A DNA stretch of 64,000 bases, taken from contig JASHRF010000060.1 of assembly GCA_030037545.1 (NCBI GenBank), forward strand, positions 123,712 through 187,711, given 5' to 3'. Below the pieces are notes generated by a model that had not been told where the DNA came from, searched no databases, and worked only from the letters and a program-made list of their open reading frames with translations. The DNA is from Acidobacteriaceae bacterium. Its GTDB lineage: Bacteria; Acidobacteriota; Terriglobia; Terriglobales; Acidobacteriaceae. Each line of letters starts with the position of its first letter. Position 1 is the first letter of the stretch. Made by a program: the position numbers and the translations under genes. This document shows, piece after piece, positions 9,067-20,642 of the stretch.

Positions 9067-9717
9067 ATGAGAGAAGAAACAAGTACATCAGTCCTGGTTG
9101 GAGAAGAGGTCTTCATCCATCCCCAGGCGCTGGTTGAGAGCGGCGAGATCGGGGCGGGAACCCGCGTGTGGGCGTTCGCGCACGTGATGAGCGGCGCGCG
9201 CATCGGCGCAGGCTGCAACATTTGCGATCACGCTTTTATCGAGAGCGGCGCAGTGGTGGGCAATGGCGTCACTGTGAAGAACGGCGTGGCCATCTGGGAC
9301 CGAGTGACGATCGAGGACCATGTGTTTCTGGGTCCGAACTGCGTGCTCACCAACGATTTCAATCCCCGCGCGGCGGTGCGCAAATCGCACGCCGAGCTTT
9401 TGCCCACGCGCATTGGGCGCGGCGCAACCATTGGGGCCAACGCCACCCTTGTGTGCGGCGTGACCATCGGACGGGGCGCTTTCATCGGGGCGGGCACAGT
9501 GGTAATCCGCGATGTTCCCGATTTCGCGCTCATGGTCGGCAATCCCGCGCGCCAAACCGGCTGGATGTGCGCCTGCGGCACGCGGCTGGGCCTGCCCGTT
9601 CGCGCAGCGAAGAGCGAATCGACAGGGTGCAAAATCTGCGGACGCACGTTCAGCGTCAGCGAAGGAGGGTTGGCGGAGGCCGCCGGCCCGATTCCAATTT
9701 CAATGGAGGGCCAATGA
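9067..9717 (+). CDS. Left-handed beta-helix N-acetyltransferase (WbpD/WlbB-like)
   Basis: 216 residues dominated by hexapeptide repeats (for example VESGEIGAGTRVW, SGARIGAGCNICDHAFIESG, TIGRGAFIGAGTVV), the left-handed beta-helix of trimeric acyltransferases. The order of repeats and the HVFLGPNCVLTND and DFALMVGNPAR stretches match WlbB/WbpD, which acetylate the 3-amino group of UDP-GlcNAc3NA. The C-terminal tail contains four cysteines in CxC...CxxC arrangement (CAC, CKIC), a possible zinc site. Co-transcribed with the WbpB- and WbpE-like genes. Confidence 0.8.
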   Translation: MREETSTSVLVGEEVFIHPQALVESGEIGAGTRVWAFAHVMSGARIGAGCNICDHAFIESGAVVGNGVTVKNGVAIWDRVTIEDHVFLGPNCVLTNDFNPRAAVRKSHAELLPTRIGRGATIGANATLVCGVTIGRGAFIGAGTVVIRDVPDFALMVGNPARQTGWMCACGTRLGLPVRAAKSESTGCKICGRTFSVSEGGLAEAAGPIPISMEGQ

Positions 9718-10925
9718 TACCAGGCTCCATCAAGAGCAACGCATCGATTCCCATGCGGCGCCCGCAAACCCGCGTGCCGTTCCTTGACTTGAAGGCGCAG
9801 TACCATTCGATCCGCGATGAGATTGACGATGCGCTCAACCGCGTGCTCGAGTCCGCGCATTACGTGGGCGGCGAGTACGTGGAGCGTTTCGAAGAGGAGT
9901 TTGCCGCCTATGTGGGCGCGCGCTACGCGGTGGCGCTTGGCTCCGGCACGGCCGCGCTGGAGCTGATGCTGCGCGCCTATGGCATCGGGCCCGGCGATGA
10001 AGTGATCGTGCCCGCCAACACCTTTTTTGCGACTGCCGAAGCGGTGAGCAACGTGGGCGCCACGCCGGTGTTCGCGGACGTGAATCCGCATACTTTGCAT
10101 CTGGATCCGGCTTCCGCGGAGCAGCGCATTACCACGAGCACGCGGGCCATCATCCCGGTGCACCTGCATGGCCGCGCCATGGAGATGGCGGAGTTGGCAC
10201 AATTGGCCGAGGCCAGGCGCCTCACGGTGATTGAAGATGCGTGCCAGGCGCACGGCGCGCAGCTTGACGGGGTGCGCGTGGGCGGATCAGGGCGCGCAGC
10301 CTGCTTCAGCTTCTATCCCGGAAAAAACCTGGGCGCATACGGCGATGCGGGCGCGGTGACCTGCGACGACGGCTCCATCGTGCAAAAATTGCGTCTGTTG
10401 CGCGATCACGGCAGCCCAGTGAAGTATGAGCACATGGCGATCGGAACCAACTCGCGGCTGGATTCCATGCAGGCCGCGGTGCTCTCAGTGAAACTGCGGC
10501 GGCTGGATGAGTGGAACCGCAGCCGCGAGCGCCACGCGGGAACTTATCTTCGCTTACTCGACGGCTCGGGGATGCAGTTGCCCGCGCCTGCTCCGGAAAG
10601 CGCGCATAACTATCATCTCTTCGTCGTGGCCACGCCCATGCGCGATGGGCTGCGCCAATTTCTTGCCCAGCGCGGCATCGAAAGCGGCATTCACTATCCG
10701 ACCCCGCTGCATCTCACCCCGGCCTACCAGGCATTGGGACATCCGGGAGCGGGCAGTTTGCCGGTCGCGGAACGGATGGCGCGCCAGATGCTTTCATTGC
10801 CCATGTTTGCGGAACTGAGCGATGCGCAGATTGCGGAGGTTGTCCTCGCTATTCAGGAATTCATCGCCCGCCAGGCCAATATAGAAGCGGATGAATCCGG
10901 CGAGCAGTCGCGCGCGGCTGCGTAA
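9714..10925 (+). CDS. DegT/DnrJ/EryC1 sugar aminotransferase (WbpE/WlbC-like)
   Basis: 403 residues; the start at 9714 overlaps the acetyltransferase stop by ATGA, and the open frame upstream is a shadow of that gene. PLP-enzyme landmarks are VALGSGTAALELMLRA near the N-terminus, VIEDACQAHGA, and SFYPGKNLGAYGDAGAV with the Schiff-base lysine. Sequence and position fit the aminotransferase that converts UDP-3-keto-GlcNAcA to the 3-amino sugar, coupled to the WbpB-like oxidoreductase. Confidence 0.85.
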   Translation: MIPGSIKSNASIPMRRPQTRVPFLDLKAQYHSIRDEIDDALNRVLESAHYVGGEYVERFEEEFAAYVGARYAVALGSGTAALELMLRAYGIGPGDEVIVPANTFFATAEAVSNVGATPVFADVNPHTLHLDPASAEQRITTSTRAIIPVHLHGRAMEMAELAQLAEARRLTVIEDACQAHGAQLDGVRVGGSGRAACFSFYPGKNLGAYGDAGAVTCDDGSIVQKLRLLRDHGSPVKYEHMAIGTNSRLDSMQAAVLSVKLRRLDEWNRSRERHAGTYLRLLDGSGMQLPAPAPESAHNYHLFVVATPMRDGLRQFLAQRGIESGIHYPTPLHLTPAYQALGHPGAGSLPVAERMARQMLSLPMFAELSDAQIAEVVLAIQEFIARQANIEADESGEQSRAAA

Positions 10926-10934
10926 GGAGGAACG

Positions 10935-12044
10935 ATGGAGACAGAAGCGGACATCCCGGCGAAGGCCCAGCAAAAGCCGATGGTCTCGGTGGTTCTAGCT
11001 ACGTACAACGAGGAGAAATCCATCGCCAGTTGCCTGAATTCCATTCTGCGGCAACGGACGTGCAGCCCGTCTACGAGCGAGTTCGACATTGAAGTGCTGG
11101 CCGTGGATGGCATGTCGACGGACGGCACCTGCGCACTTCTGGAGGGTTATGCGGCCGGCGATCCGCGAGTGCGGGTGGTGAATAATCCGCGCCGGCGTGC
11201 GCCCTTCGCGTTCAACATTGGCCTGCACAATGCACGGGGCGAATATGTATGCATTTTTGGCGCGCACACTGTGTACCGCGACGACTATATCGCGGTGTGC
11301 CTGGGCGAGTTGCTAGAGCACAATGCAGCGGCGTGCGGCGGGCGTGTAAAGACGATGGCCGCGACTGGCAGTTTGAATGCGCGGCTGGCTGCACGGGCCA
11401 TGGGCCATCCGTTTGGCTCGTCGCGCAAGTCGTTTCGCACCCAGAGCGAGGGGGCTGTCGATACGGTCAACTACGCGGTGTTCCGGCGCGACCTGGCGCT
11501 CAAGGCGGGCGGCTACGACGAAGATCTACTGCGCAACCAGGACAACGATTTGAACCAAAAGCTGCGCGCCATGGGATACGTGCTCTGGTGCACATGGAAG
11601 ACGGAATGTCTTTATTTTCCAAAATCCACCGTAAAAGGACTGATGCGTTACGGGTACGGAAACGGATTCTGGAATGCGCTTTCGCTGGCCAAAAATCCAT
11701 CTTCCATGGGCGCGCGGCATTTTGTGCCGTTCCTGTTTGTGGTGGCGCTCGCGCTCAGTACGCTGCTTGGAGCAGCCGGAGCGCTGGCGCCTGGAACGTC
11801 AATGTGGATGGCGCTCGCACCCCTGGCGTTGATTGCCGGAATGCACTTGGCCCTGGGCACTGGGGCGGCGATCCAGGTTGCGGTGCGCGAGCGCTCGCCG
11901 GGGGCGTTGCTGTTGCCGTGGGTGTTTCTGGGATTTCACATCGCATACGGGTTCGGCACGCTGCGCGGTTTTCTGAGCATGCCCTGGACGGCATGGCTGA
12001 ACAGCGCGCGCTCCCGGCGCGGTTCGGTGCCGCTGGGCCGCTAA
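10935..12044 (+). CDS. Glycosyltransferase family 2 with C-terminal membrane segments
   Basis: 369 residues. The N-terminal GT-A fold begins VSVVLATYNEEKSIASCLNSIL, with AVDGMSTDGT as the nucleotide-binding loop and GGYDEDLLRNQDNDLNQKL as the acceptor/catalytic region. Three hydrophobic segments occupy about residues 265-350. It starts 9 bases after the aminotransferase behind AAGGAGG. Likely adds a sugar to the undecaprenyl-linked precursor at the cytoplasmic face of the inner membrane; donor and acceptor are unknown. Confidence 0.85.
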   Translation: METEADIPAKAQQKPMVSVVLATYNEEKSIASCLNSILRQRTCSPSTSEFDIEVLAVDGMSTDGTCALLEGYAAGDPRVRVVNNPRRRAPFAFNIGLHNARGEYVCIFGAHTVYRDDYIAVCLGELLEHNAAACGGRVKTMAATGSLNARLAARAMGHPFGSSRKSFRTQSEGAVDTVNYAVFRRDLALKAGGYDEDLLRNQDNDLNQKLRAMGYVLWCTWKTECLYFPKSTVKGLMRYGYGNGFWNALSLAKNPSSMGARHFVPFLFVVALALSTLLGAAGALAPGTSMWMALAPLALIAGMHLALGTGAAIQVAVRERSPGALLLPWVFLGFHIAYGFGTLRGFLSMPWTAWLNSARSRRGSVPLGR

Positions 12045-12127
12045 AGAGGATTTGAAGCATTGGCTAGATCTGCAAAGTTTTGGAGCGGGATTGCGTCCGC
12101 CGATTCCGCATTGGTTTGAGGAGAATT

Positions 12128-14095
12128 ATGCAAACAGTATCGTCACCGTTTCTTCCCTTTCACGTGCCTCTGATCGAAGAGGACGATATGCGCGCAGTGC
12201 GCGAGGTGATGGAGAGCGGCTGGATCACCACCGGGCCCAAGGCGGCGCAATTCGAGCAGGAGTTTGCGCGCTATACCGGCGCCCGCCAGGCGGTCGCCGT
12301 CAACTCCGGCACGGCCGCGCTGCACGTGGCTCTCGAGGCCATTGGCGTTGGCGAAGGCGACGAAGTGATTGTTCCTACGCTCACCTTTGCCGCCACTGCC
12401 GAAGCCGTGGTCTACTGCAAGGCGCGCCCGGTGCTGGTGGATTGCGAGCCGGAAATCTTCAATATCGACCCGGTGCAGGCGGAGCGGGCCATTACCGCGC
12501 GCACTCGCGCCATGGTTCCGGTTCACTTTGGCGGCCATCCCTGCGATATGGATCCGTTGCTGCGCACCGCGCGCGCGCGGGGGCTCAAAGTAATTGAAGA
12601 CGCGGCGCATGCGTTGCCGGCGCGCTATCGCGGCAGGATGATCGGTACCCTTGGCGATATCACTTGCTTCTCGTTTTACGCCACTAAGAGCATTACCACC
12701 GGCGAAGGCGGCATGGTGACCACCGACGACCAGACATGGGCCGACCGCATGCGCGTGATGCGGCTGCACGGCATCAGCAAGGATGCGTGGAAGCGCTACA
12801 CCGCGGAAGGCTCGTGGCGCTACGAGATCCTGGCGCCGGGGTTCAAGTACAACCTCACCGATATGCAGGCGGCGCTGGGACTCTCCCAGCTTGCCAAGTG
12901 TCATTCCATGTGGGCGCGGCGCAGGCTGCTGGCCGAGCGTTATTCCCAAGCGCTGAGCAGGCTCGATGCATTTGAGCTTCCCGCAACCCGCTCCGACGTG
13001 GGGCACGCCTGGCATCTTTATGCGATTCGCATCTGCCCCGGCGAGCTGAGCGTGCATCGCGACCGCGTGATTGAGGAGCTGAAGGAGCGCGGCATCGGAA
13101 CCTCGGTCCATTTCATTCCGCTCCATCTGCACCCGTATTACCGCGACCGGTGGGGTTACCGGCCCGGCGATTTTCCGGTAGCTGAGGATTACTTCGATCG
13201 CTGCATCTCGCTGCCGCTGTATCCGGCCATGAGCGACGAGGACCAGGCGCGAGTGATTGAAGCGCTCACTGACATTGCGCATCGGTTCCGCAGGCCGGCG
13301 ATAAGTGTGCTCGCGGGATCGGAGAATGGGATTTTCAGCGGGATGAATTCCACATATCCTGCCGGGCCAGCTCCGGGGGCAAAGGCCGCGCAGAGTGCGG
13401 AGGGCGGCGAAACCTGGTATCTGGGCACCGGCAAACGGCTGCTTGACACGGCTGGCGCAGTGATTGCCTTGGCTCTGGCTTCTCCCCTAATTGTCATCTG
13501 CGCGCTGGCCGTGCGATTGAGCTCGCGGGGGCCAATCCTTTTCCGGCAGCGGCGGGTTGGCCGCGGCGGACGCGCCTTTGAGCTGCTGAAGTTCCGCACC
13601 ATGTTAGACGGAAGCACTGGAGCGCAGATTACAGCCTCCGGCGACACGCGCATCACGGCGATCGGCCGCTGGCTACGGCGCACCAAGCTCGACGAATTGC
13701 CGCAATTGATCAACGTGCTCAAAGGCGAGATGAGCCTTGTAGGGCCGCGGCCGGAAGTGCCGGAGTACGTGGCCGGATATAGGGAAGAGCAGAAGCGCGT
13801 GCTGGAGCGCAAACCCGGCATCACCAGCCCGGCTTCGCTCACCTTCATCGACGAGGAACGGCTGCTGGCTGCGCAAACCGATCGCGAGGGTTATTACAGA
13901 CGTGTGCTTTTGCCACGCAAGCTGGAAATCGATCTGGCCTATTGCAGAAATGCGGGCCTGGGCGCCGATTTGAGAATCATAGCGGCCACCGTTCGGAGCC
14001 TGCTGCCCGGAAAAGGCGCGTGCGACAGAAGTGGCGCGCGGGGATCAGGCGCGCGCTGCGAAACGGAGAGAGAACCGGGTTCCGAGGCCGCGTAG
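12128..14095 (+). CDS. Fusion of DegT-type aminotransferase and polyprenyl phosphoglycosyl transferase
   Basis: 655 residues in one uninterrupted frame from the ATG at 12128, behind GAGGAGA. Residues about 1-390 are a PLP aminotransferase (VNSGTAALHVAL, VIEDAAHALPA, SFYATKSITTGEGG with the PLP lysine). After a Gly/Ala/Pro-rich linker, residues about 430-640 are a monotopic phosphoglycosyl transferase: one hydrophobic hairpin, then RRVGRGG, LLKFRTM and TKLDELPQLINVLKGEMSL with the Asp-Glu catalytic pair, and VGPRPE. It resembles PglE plus PglC in one chain and precedes a PglF-like dehydratase. Confidence 0.85.
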   Translation: MQTVSSPFLPFHVPLIEEDDMRAVREVMESGWITTGPKAAQFEQEFARYTGARQAVAVNSGTAALHVALEAIGVGEGDEVIVPTLTFAATAEAVVYCKARPVLVDCEPEIFNIDPVQAERAITARTRAMVPVHFGGHPCDMDPLLRTARARGLKVIEDAAHALPARYRGRMIGTLGDITCFSFYATKSITTGEGGMVTTDDQTWADRMRVMRLHGISKDAWKRYTAEGSWRYEILAPGFKYNLTDMQAALGLSQLAKCHSMWARRRLLAERYSQALSRLDAFELPATRSDVGHAWHLYAIRICPGELSVHRDRVIEELKERGIGTSVHFIPLHLHPYYRDRWGYRPGDFPVAEDYFDRCISLPLYPAMSDEDQARVIEALTDIAHRFRRPAISVLAGSENGIFSGMNSTYPAGPAPGAKAAQSAEGGETWYLGTGKRLLDTAGAVIALALASPLIVICALAVRLSSRGPILFRQRRVGRGGRAFELLKFRTMLDGSTGAQITASGDTRITAIGRWLRRTKLDELPQLINVLKGEMSLVGPRPEVPEYVAGYREEQKRVLERKPGITSPASLTFIDEERLLAAQTDREGYYRRVLLPRKLEIDLAYCRNAGLGADLRIIAATVRSLLPGKGACDRSGARGSGARCETEREPGSEAA

Positions 14096-14189
14096 TTGGG
14101 ATTCTGCGTATTCTCATGGTTTCACCTGAATACCTAAAGAAACAAGAGGCCGGACTGGCGCGTGCCCGGCCAAGAGCCAAGGAGGAGAT

Positions 14190-16211
<2,022 letters not shown>

Positions 16212-16291
16212 GCGTCTTCGCAGGGTGCGGGCCCGGCGTACCTATCGGCGCACCGGTCATGCGCGGTGCAAATTTGGGAGGTCACGATTTC

Positions 16292-17410
16292 ATGCCGCTG
16301 ACCGGACAGCAATTGTCGCGAGCCGGAATGCCGCAAGGCATGGAACCTCGCGAGCCGGCAGAGGGCCGGGAAGCTCCTTGCATGCGGCCCGGGCCGGTGC
16401 TGGCGTCACCTGCGCCTGCGCGTCCGGCAACATCTGAGCGAAAATCGGGATTGGCCATGCTCAGCCAGGAAGAGCTTCCCTTGTGGGATGCGCTGGTTGA
16501 GGATTCACCGCAGTGTTCCGTGTTTGCCAAATCCTGGTGGCTGAGAGCCGCCTGCGGCGAGGCGCGGGTGCTGGGATATTTTGAGCCGGGCCGGCTCATT
16601 GCCGGACTTCCACTTTATTACGAGCGCCGATTCGGAATCCGAATGTGCCGCATGCCCATGCTTACCCAGACCCTGGGCGTGGCCATCAGGCCGCTGCCTG
16701 GCAAGAAGGTGGCGCGCGAGGCGCGCGAAACCAACATCCTGGAGGCAATCGCAGAGCGCCTAGCCCAGGAGCCGATTTTTATCCAGGCGTTTCATCCTTC
16801 CATCCAGAATTGGCTGTCCTTTTATTGGCGGGGGTTTACCCAAACCACTCATTACACCTATGTGCTCGACGATCTGAGCTCGTTGCCGGCGATCTGGGAC
16901 GGCGTGGACAAGGACCGGCGCGGGAACATCCGCAAGGCGCGGCGGCTGGGATTGACGGTGAAGGAGTGCGGGCCAGAAGCCGTTTACCATGCGGCGCAAG
17001 CCAGTTTCGAACGGCAAGGGTTGAAATGTCCATACTCATTGGAGTATCTCAGCCGGCTTTATGAAGCGGCGCGGGCGCGGAATGCGGGCGTGTGCATGGC
17101 CGCGCAGGACGGATGCGGGAAGGTCCACGCCGCCGAATTCTTCGCGTGGGATGAGAAGCGAGGCTACCGGCTTGCCGGCGGTCACGACCCGGCGCTGGGC
17201 TCCAGCGGCGGCGCGGTGCTGCTGGTGTGGACGCTGATCGAGTTTGCCGCCACGCGCACGGCGGTCTTCGATTTCGAGGGATCGATGCGCAAGCCCATCG
17301 AAGCCTCGTTCCGGTCTTTCGGCGCCACGCGGGTGGGATATCACCGTATTGTGAAAATGCCGGGCTGGCTGCGCGCCGGATTGAGCATCGCCGGACGGCA
17401 GCAAATCTAG
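16292..17410 (+). CDS. FemAB/BioF2-like GNAT acyltransferase of exopolysaccharide cluster
   Basis: 372 residues from the ATG at 16292, placed after GGGAGG at 16276-16281; an ATG at 16259 would add 11 residues. Residues about 150-360 match the BioF2-like/FemAB fold (RRGNIRKARRLG, CGKVHAAEFFAWDEKRGYRLAGG, FDFEGSMRKPIEASFRSFGA). Proteins of this type are frequent at the end of exopolysaccharide clusters and are thought to transfer an acyl or aminoacyl group; the substrate is unknown. The first 60 residues are low-complexity and proline-rich. Last gene of the cluster, followed by a strong hairpin. Confidence 0.7.
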   Translation: MPLTGQQLSRAGMPQGMEPREPAEGREAPCMRPGPVLASPAPARPATSERKSGLAMLSQEELPLWDALVEDSPQCSVFAKSWWLRAACGEARVLGYFEPGRLIAGLPLYYERRFGIRMCRMPMLTQTLGVAIRPLPGKKVAREARETNILEAIAERLAQEPIFIQAFHPSIQNWLSFYWRGFTQTTHYTYVLDDLSSLPAIWDGVDKDRRGNIRKARRLGLTVKECGPEAVYHAAQASFERQGLKCPYSLEYLSRLYEAARARNAGVCMAAQDGCGKVHAAEFFAWDEKRGYRLAGGHDPALGSSGGAVLLVWTLIEFAATRTAVFDFEGSMRKPIEASFRSFGATRVGYHRIVKMPGWLRAGLSIAGRQQI

Positions 17411-17435
17411 GTTGCGTGGATTACGCAATAAAGAT

Positions 17436-17461
17436 GCCGCGACTCGCGAATGAGTCGCGGC
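17436..17461. terminator. Bidirectional hairpin terminator between convergent genes
   Basis: A perfect 10-bp stem (GCCGCGACTC paired with GAGTCGCGGC) closes a 6-base loop, GCGAAT. It lies 25 bp after the FemAB-like gene and 37 bp after the end of the convergent lipoprotein gene. On the minus strand it is followed by TCTTTATT, so it can act as an intrinsic terminator for the lipoprotein gene; the plus-strand side lacks a T-run. Confidence 0.7.
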
Positions 17462-17497
17462 GATTACATGCCCAACGCTTTGGTGTGGGCTAGCCGG

Positions 17498-19036
17498 TTA
17501 GCTGCCCGTGCCCGAAAGCTGAATCTGCTGCGAGCCGGTCCCGGCGTTGTCGGTCAGGGTGACTGCGCCGGTGACTTCCCCGGCCTTAGCCGGTTTGAAA
17601 ACCACGCTGATGGTGCAGTTGGATCCCGCTGCCACGCTGAGGCCACAGGTACCCGTGCCTCCAAAGGCAAACGGCCCGCTGATAGCGAAATCCTGTGAGA
17701 AATTGAGAGTTGCATTTCCCGAATTGGTCAAGGTCACATACTGGATGGCACTGGTCGCCCCCGGCGCAGTGGAATCGAATGTGAGCGAGCTGGGGGAAAG
17801 ATTGATCGCCGGCTCCGTCGATGCGGTAGCGGCGGAGGCTACGTACTGATAGGCGCCGATGTCGATGGGACCGCCTGCCGGGCGCGAATTGCCATCGAAA
17901 TCGGTAGAAGGCGCGCCGCTGGCTACGCCCTTGCCGATGGCGGGGCTTGTCGAGAGCAGGTGGTAATTGCCGCTCGAGGTCCCGGTGTAGTCGACGAACT
18001 GCGGCGCAGCGGTCACGGTCAGGGTCGCGGTCAGTCCATTCTGAAGCGAAAACGAGCCCCCGGAATTCCCTTCCACGAGATTGTTCTCATAAACATTGTT
18101 GGTTCCGGTGCTGCTGTTGCTGGCGCCCTGCTCCGATACTCCCATTCCGCCATTGTCCACCAGAATATTGTTGGCGACCGTAATGTAGTTGACGGTCACG
18201 CCGCTGGTATCCGTGCCCAGCACGATGCCGCCGCTGGCGTTGGCGAAGATGGTGTTGTTGAAGATGTCAATGTTGGACGGATAATGCCAGAGCTGGATGC
18301 CGAAGCCTGAGTTGTTAAAGCTGATGTTGTTATAGGCGTAACCGCCGGCCTGCAGAAAATAAATGCCTTGGACATAACCGCACGCGGCGGGATAGGGGCC
18401 GATGTTGTGGACGTAGTTGCCCACCACCTCCGCGTTGGTGCCGTTCAGGTTGATACCCGATCCGCCGGTGCTGTTGCATGTGCTCGTGAGCACGTCGTGC
18501 ACGTGGTTGCCAGAGATCAGCGTACCGGCACCCTGGGTATAGATGCCGTTGATGCCCGGTCCACTGACGTCGAAGCCCTTGATGGCGACGTAGTTGCCGT
18601 CATTGATCCAGGTATCGGTGGTGGTTCCCACCAATTGAGCGCAGGTGCCCAGATCGCCGTGATCAGCGGCGACTTGTGCGCAGTTGACGGCGCCGCTGAA
18701 ATTGGCGGTGCTGGCCACGTAAGTGATGTAGGCCGAGGAAGTTCCCGAGGAGTTGGTGGTGAAGGATCCGGAGTATACGCCCGCCGCCACGTACACGGTA
18801 GCGCCTGCGCCAACTTGCGTGGATGCGTGGGCGATGGTGGCCCAGGGTTTGCTGATGGAGCCGTTACCGGTGGAATCGCTGCCCGTGGTTGAAACGTAAT
18901 AATTGGAGGAACTGGCAACGCTGGTGGACGTCTCCTCGCTGGCGTTCATCATGCTGGCGTGCTGGCACGCGCTCATGGTGAGCGCACAAGCCGCGGCCAG
19001 AGCCACGACGTGGGTGGAAAAAGTGATTCGCCTCAT
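17498..19036 (-). CDS. Secreted beta-helix lipoprotein with choice-of-anchor D domain
   Basis: 512 residues. A signal peptide ends at a lipobox-like LTMSAC (Cys at about 24). Residues about 45-400 are a right-handed parallel beta-helix with repeated short N-rich strands (VGNYVHN, YNNISFNN, FNNTIFAN, NNILVDN, YENNLVEG) in the style of polysaccharide-acting beta-helix proteins. Residues about 415-512 are an immunoglobulin-like choice-of-anchor D/ASPM-SPD-2 domain (INLSPSSLTFDST ... VTLTDNAGTGSQ). Convergent to the exopolysaccharide genes. It may bind or cut the exopolysaccharide, but no catalytic residues could be assigned. Confidence 0.75.
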   Translation of the reverse strand: MRRITFSTHVVALAAACALTMSACQHASMMNASEETSTSVASSSNYYVSTTGSDSTGNGSISKPWATIAHASTQVGAGATVYVAAGVYSGSFTTNSSGTSSAYITYVASTANFSGAVNCAQVAADHGDLGTCAQLVGTTTDTWINDGNYVAIKGFDVSGPGINGIYTQGAGTLISGNHVHDVLTSTCNSTGGSGINLNGTNAEVVGNYVHNIGPYPAACGYVQGIYFLQAGGYAYNNISFNNSGFGIQLWHYPSNIDIFNNTIFANASGGIVLGTDTSGVTVNYITVANNILVDNGGMGVSEQGASNSSTGTNNVYENNLVEGNSGGSFSLQNGLTATLTVTAAPQFVDYTGTSSGNYHLLSTSPAIGKGVASGAPSTDFDGNSRPAGGPIDIGAYQYVASAATASTEPAINLSPSSLTFDSTAPGATSAIQYVTLTNSGNATLNFSQDFAISGPFAFGGTGTCGLSVAAGSNCTISVVFKPAKAGEVTGAVTLTDNAGTGSQQIQLSGTGS

Positions 19037-19694
19037 GCGGCTGGTGCTCCTGCAGGTGGATTTAGCCTCGACCGCATCGAGCGCCGCTGGCCGGGGGAGG
19101 CTCCGACCCGACAGTCTTCCATCGAGAATTCGGAGCGGCAGAGATCAGGGCTGTTTGAATCCATACTCCTCCCTGTCAGGATAATGCGCAACTGTCCAGT
19201 AGGCGAAAAGCTGTACATGTCCGAAGGGGACGGAGGGGCAGAGGTAGGGCCCAGAAGGGACAGGTGAAACCTGTACCCGGTAGCTGAATATCGGTTTGGC
19301 GCCGTTTTTGTCGCTATTGGGGAAAGGCGTCGGCGTAAACTGGGCACAATCCCAGCCCAAAAAAGGTGCCTGAGCTCACCGGCCACGGGGGCTGGGCGTA
19401 TTCACTTCAATTGAATTGGCAGAAATTTCCGGAATCATTTCGGAGCACTGGACGACTTTTGCAGACCGGGACAAGCAGAACCGGCTGTGGACGCATTAGG
19501 CAGCGTCTATTGAAGAAGGGAAGCATCCGGCAGATCAAGTGTTAACTGTCGATACCAGCCAATGCGCTCATTTACCCCTCTGGCGTGGGCTTCCCGGCCG
19601 GGTCACATTTTTCGAGTCGGTTATGCGTTGGCCAGCCGTGCAAGTCACCACAGGTTCTGATCCGGCGAGGTGACGCCGGGCGGAGTGGCGCTGA
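19037..19694. other. Intergenic region without recognised gene
   Basis: 658 bp between the lipoprotein start and the end of the bacterioferritin gene. Only short frames with no family resemblance occur. It should contain the promoter of the minus-strand lipoprotein gene; no convincing -35/-10 pair stands out. Confidence 0.5.
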
Positions 19695-20165
19695 TCAGTC
19701 TTCTTCGGTCTGTGTGATCAGATAACGCTCGTACCCGATCTCGTTGATCTGGTGCACCTGAGCCTCAAGCCAGTCGACATGCCCCTCTTCGTCCTTCAGC
19801 AGCTTAACGAAAAGGTCGCGGGAACCGTTGTCTCGATTCTCCACGCATACCTTGATCGACTCGTTATAGGAAGCCACAGCTCCATGTTCGAGTTCGAGAT
19901 CAGATTCGATCATCTCTTTTACCGACTTGCCTACGGTCAGCGACATCGGCTCCATCTTCGGTATGCCGTCCAGGAACAGAATGCGCTCCATCAGCAATTC
20001 GGCGTGCTTCATCTCGTCGATCGATTGCCTCTTAATGTATTTGGAGTACTTCTTGTAGCCCCAGTTTTCGGACATTTCCGCGTGCAGGAAGTACTGATTG
20101 ATGGCTGTCAATTCGTCCTTGAGAGCATGGTTCAGTTGATCGAGAACTTTTGGATTTCCCTTCAT
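19695..20165 (-). CDS. bfr: Bacterioferritin
   Basis: 156 residues, the normal family length. Ferroxidase ligands are all present: Glu18, Glu51, His54, Glu93, Glu126 and His129. Met52, the haem ligand at the subunit interface, is also kept (SIDEMKHAE). The protein assembles into 24-subunit shells that oxidise and store iron. It lies on the host side of the island's left attachment site, so it belongs to the chromosome and not to the island cargo. Confidence 0.95.
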   Translation of the reverse strand: MKGNPKVLDQLNHALKDELTAINQYFLHAEMSENWGYKKYSKYIKRQSIDEMKHAELLMERILFLDGIPKMEPMSLTVGKSVKEMIESDLELEHGAVASYNESIKVCVENRDNGSRDLFVKLLKDEEGHVDWLEAQVHQINEIGYERYLITQTEED

Positions 20166-20286
20166 GGGCCCCTCCTCTGAGATGATCGTCTATTTTCACT
20201 GAATCGGTTGTCTCATAGGCTATCACCCCGGTGAAGACCAGAGCAGAATTCGCTTTTGAATTTGGCTCGGTTGCTCCTTCTTCGTA

Positions 20287-20642
20287 AAACGAAAACTTGA
20301 GCGCGCCCTGCAGAATGCGCGGCGGCGCAGAGCTGATTACACTGCCAAACGTCGAGCTGCCGATGTTGCCATCGACGGCCTGCGGACCGAAAAGCTGAGC
20401 ACGATTGAATATGTTGAACGTCTCGACGCGAAGCAGCAGGCTCTTCGCCTCTCGAAACGGCAGGTTCTTGGCGAGGACCATATCGTAGTCGTCCTGGCCC
20501 GGACCGTAGAAGAAGCGCCGCTTCGAGGTACCCGGCGTGCCCAGAGCATTCATGCTGAAATCAGCAGTATCAAAGTAACTGTTACCGCCGGAGCGTGGAT
20601 TTTTGTCCAGGTGCAGCGCGCCGCCGTTATAACCGGATTTTG
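20287..20642 (-). pseudogene. C-terminal remnant of Oar-like TonB-dependent receptor
   Basis: About 118 codons on the minus strand match the last strands of the very large TonB-dependent receptors typical of Acidobacteria: KNPRSGGNSYFDTADFS, FFYGPGQDDYDMVLAKN, FNIFNRAQLFGPQAVDG, SSAPPRILQGALKFSF. The first ~90% of the gene is missing, and similarity begins immediately beside the left attachment site. The native stop after KFSF is also lost, so the frame runs on to 20032 through the start of bfr. No function is expected. Confidence 0.75.

Noticed and set aside
18368..18892. Long plus-strand frame inside the lipoprotein gene
   Set aside because: It is an antisense shadow of the repetitive beta-helix coding sequence; the minus strand has signal peptide and domain evidence.
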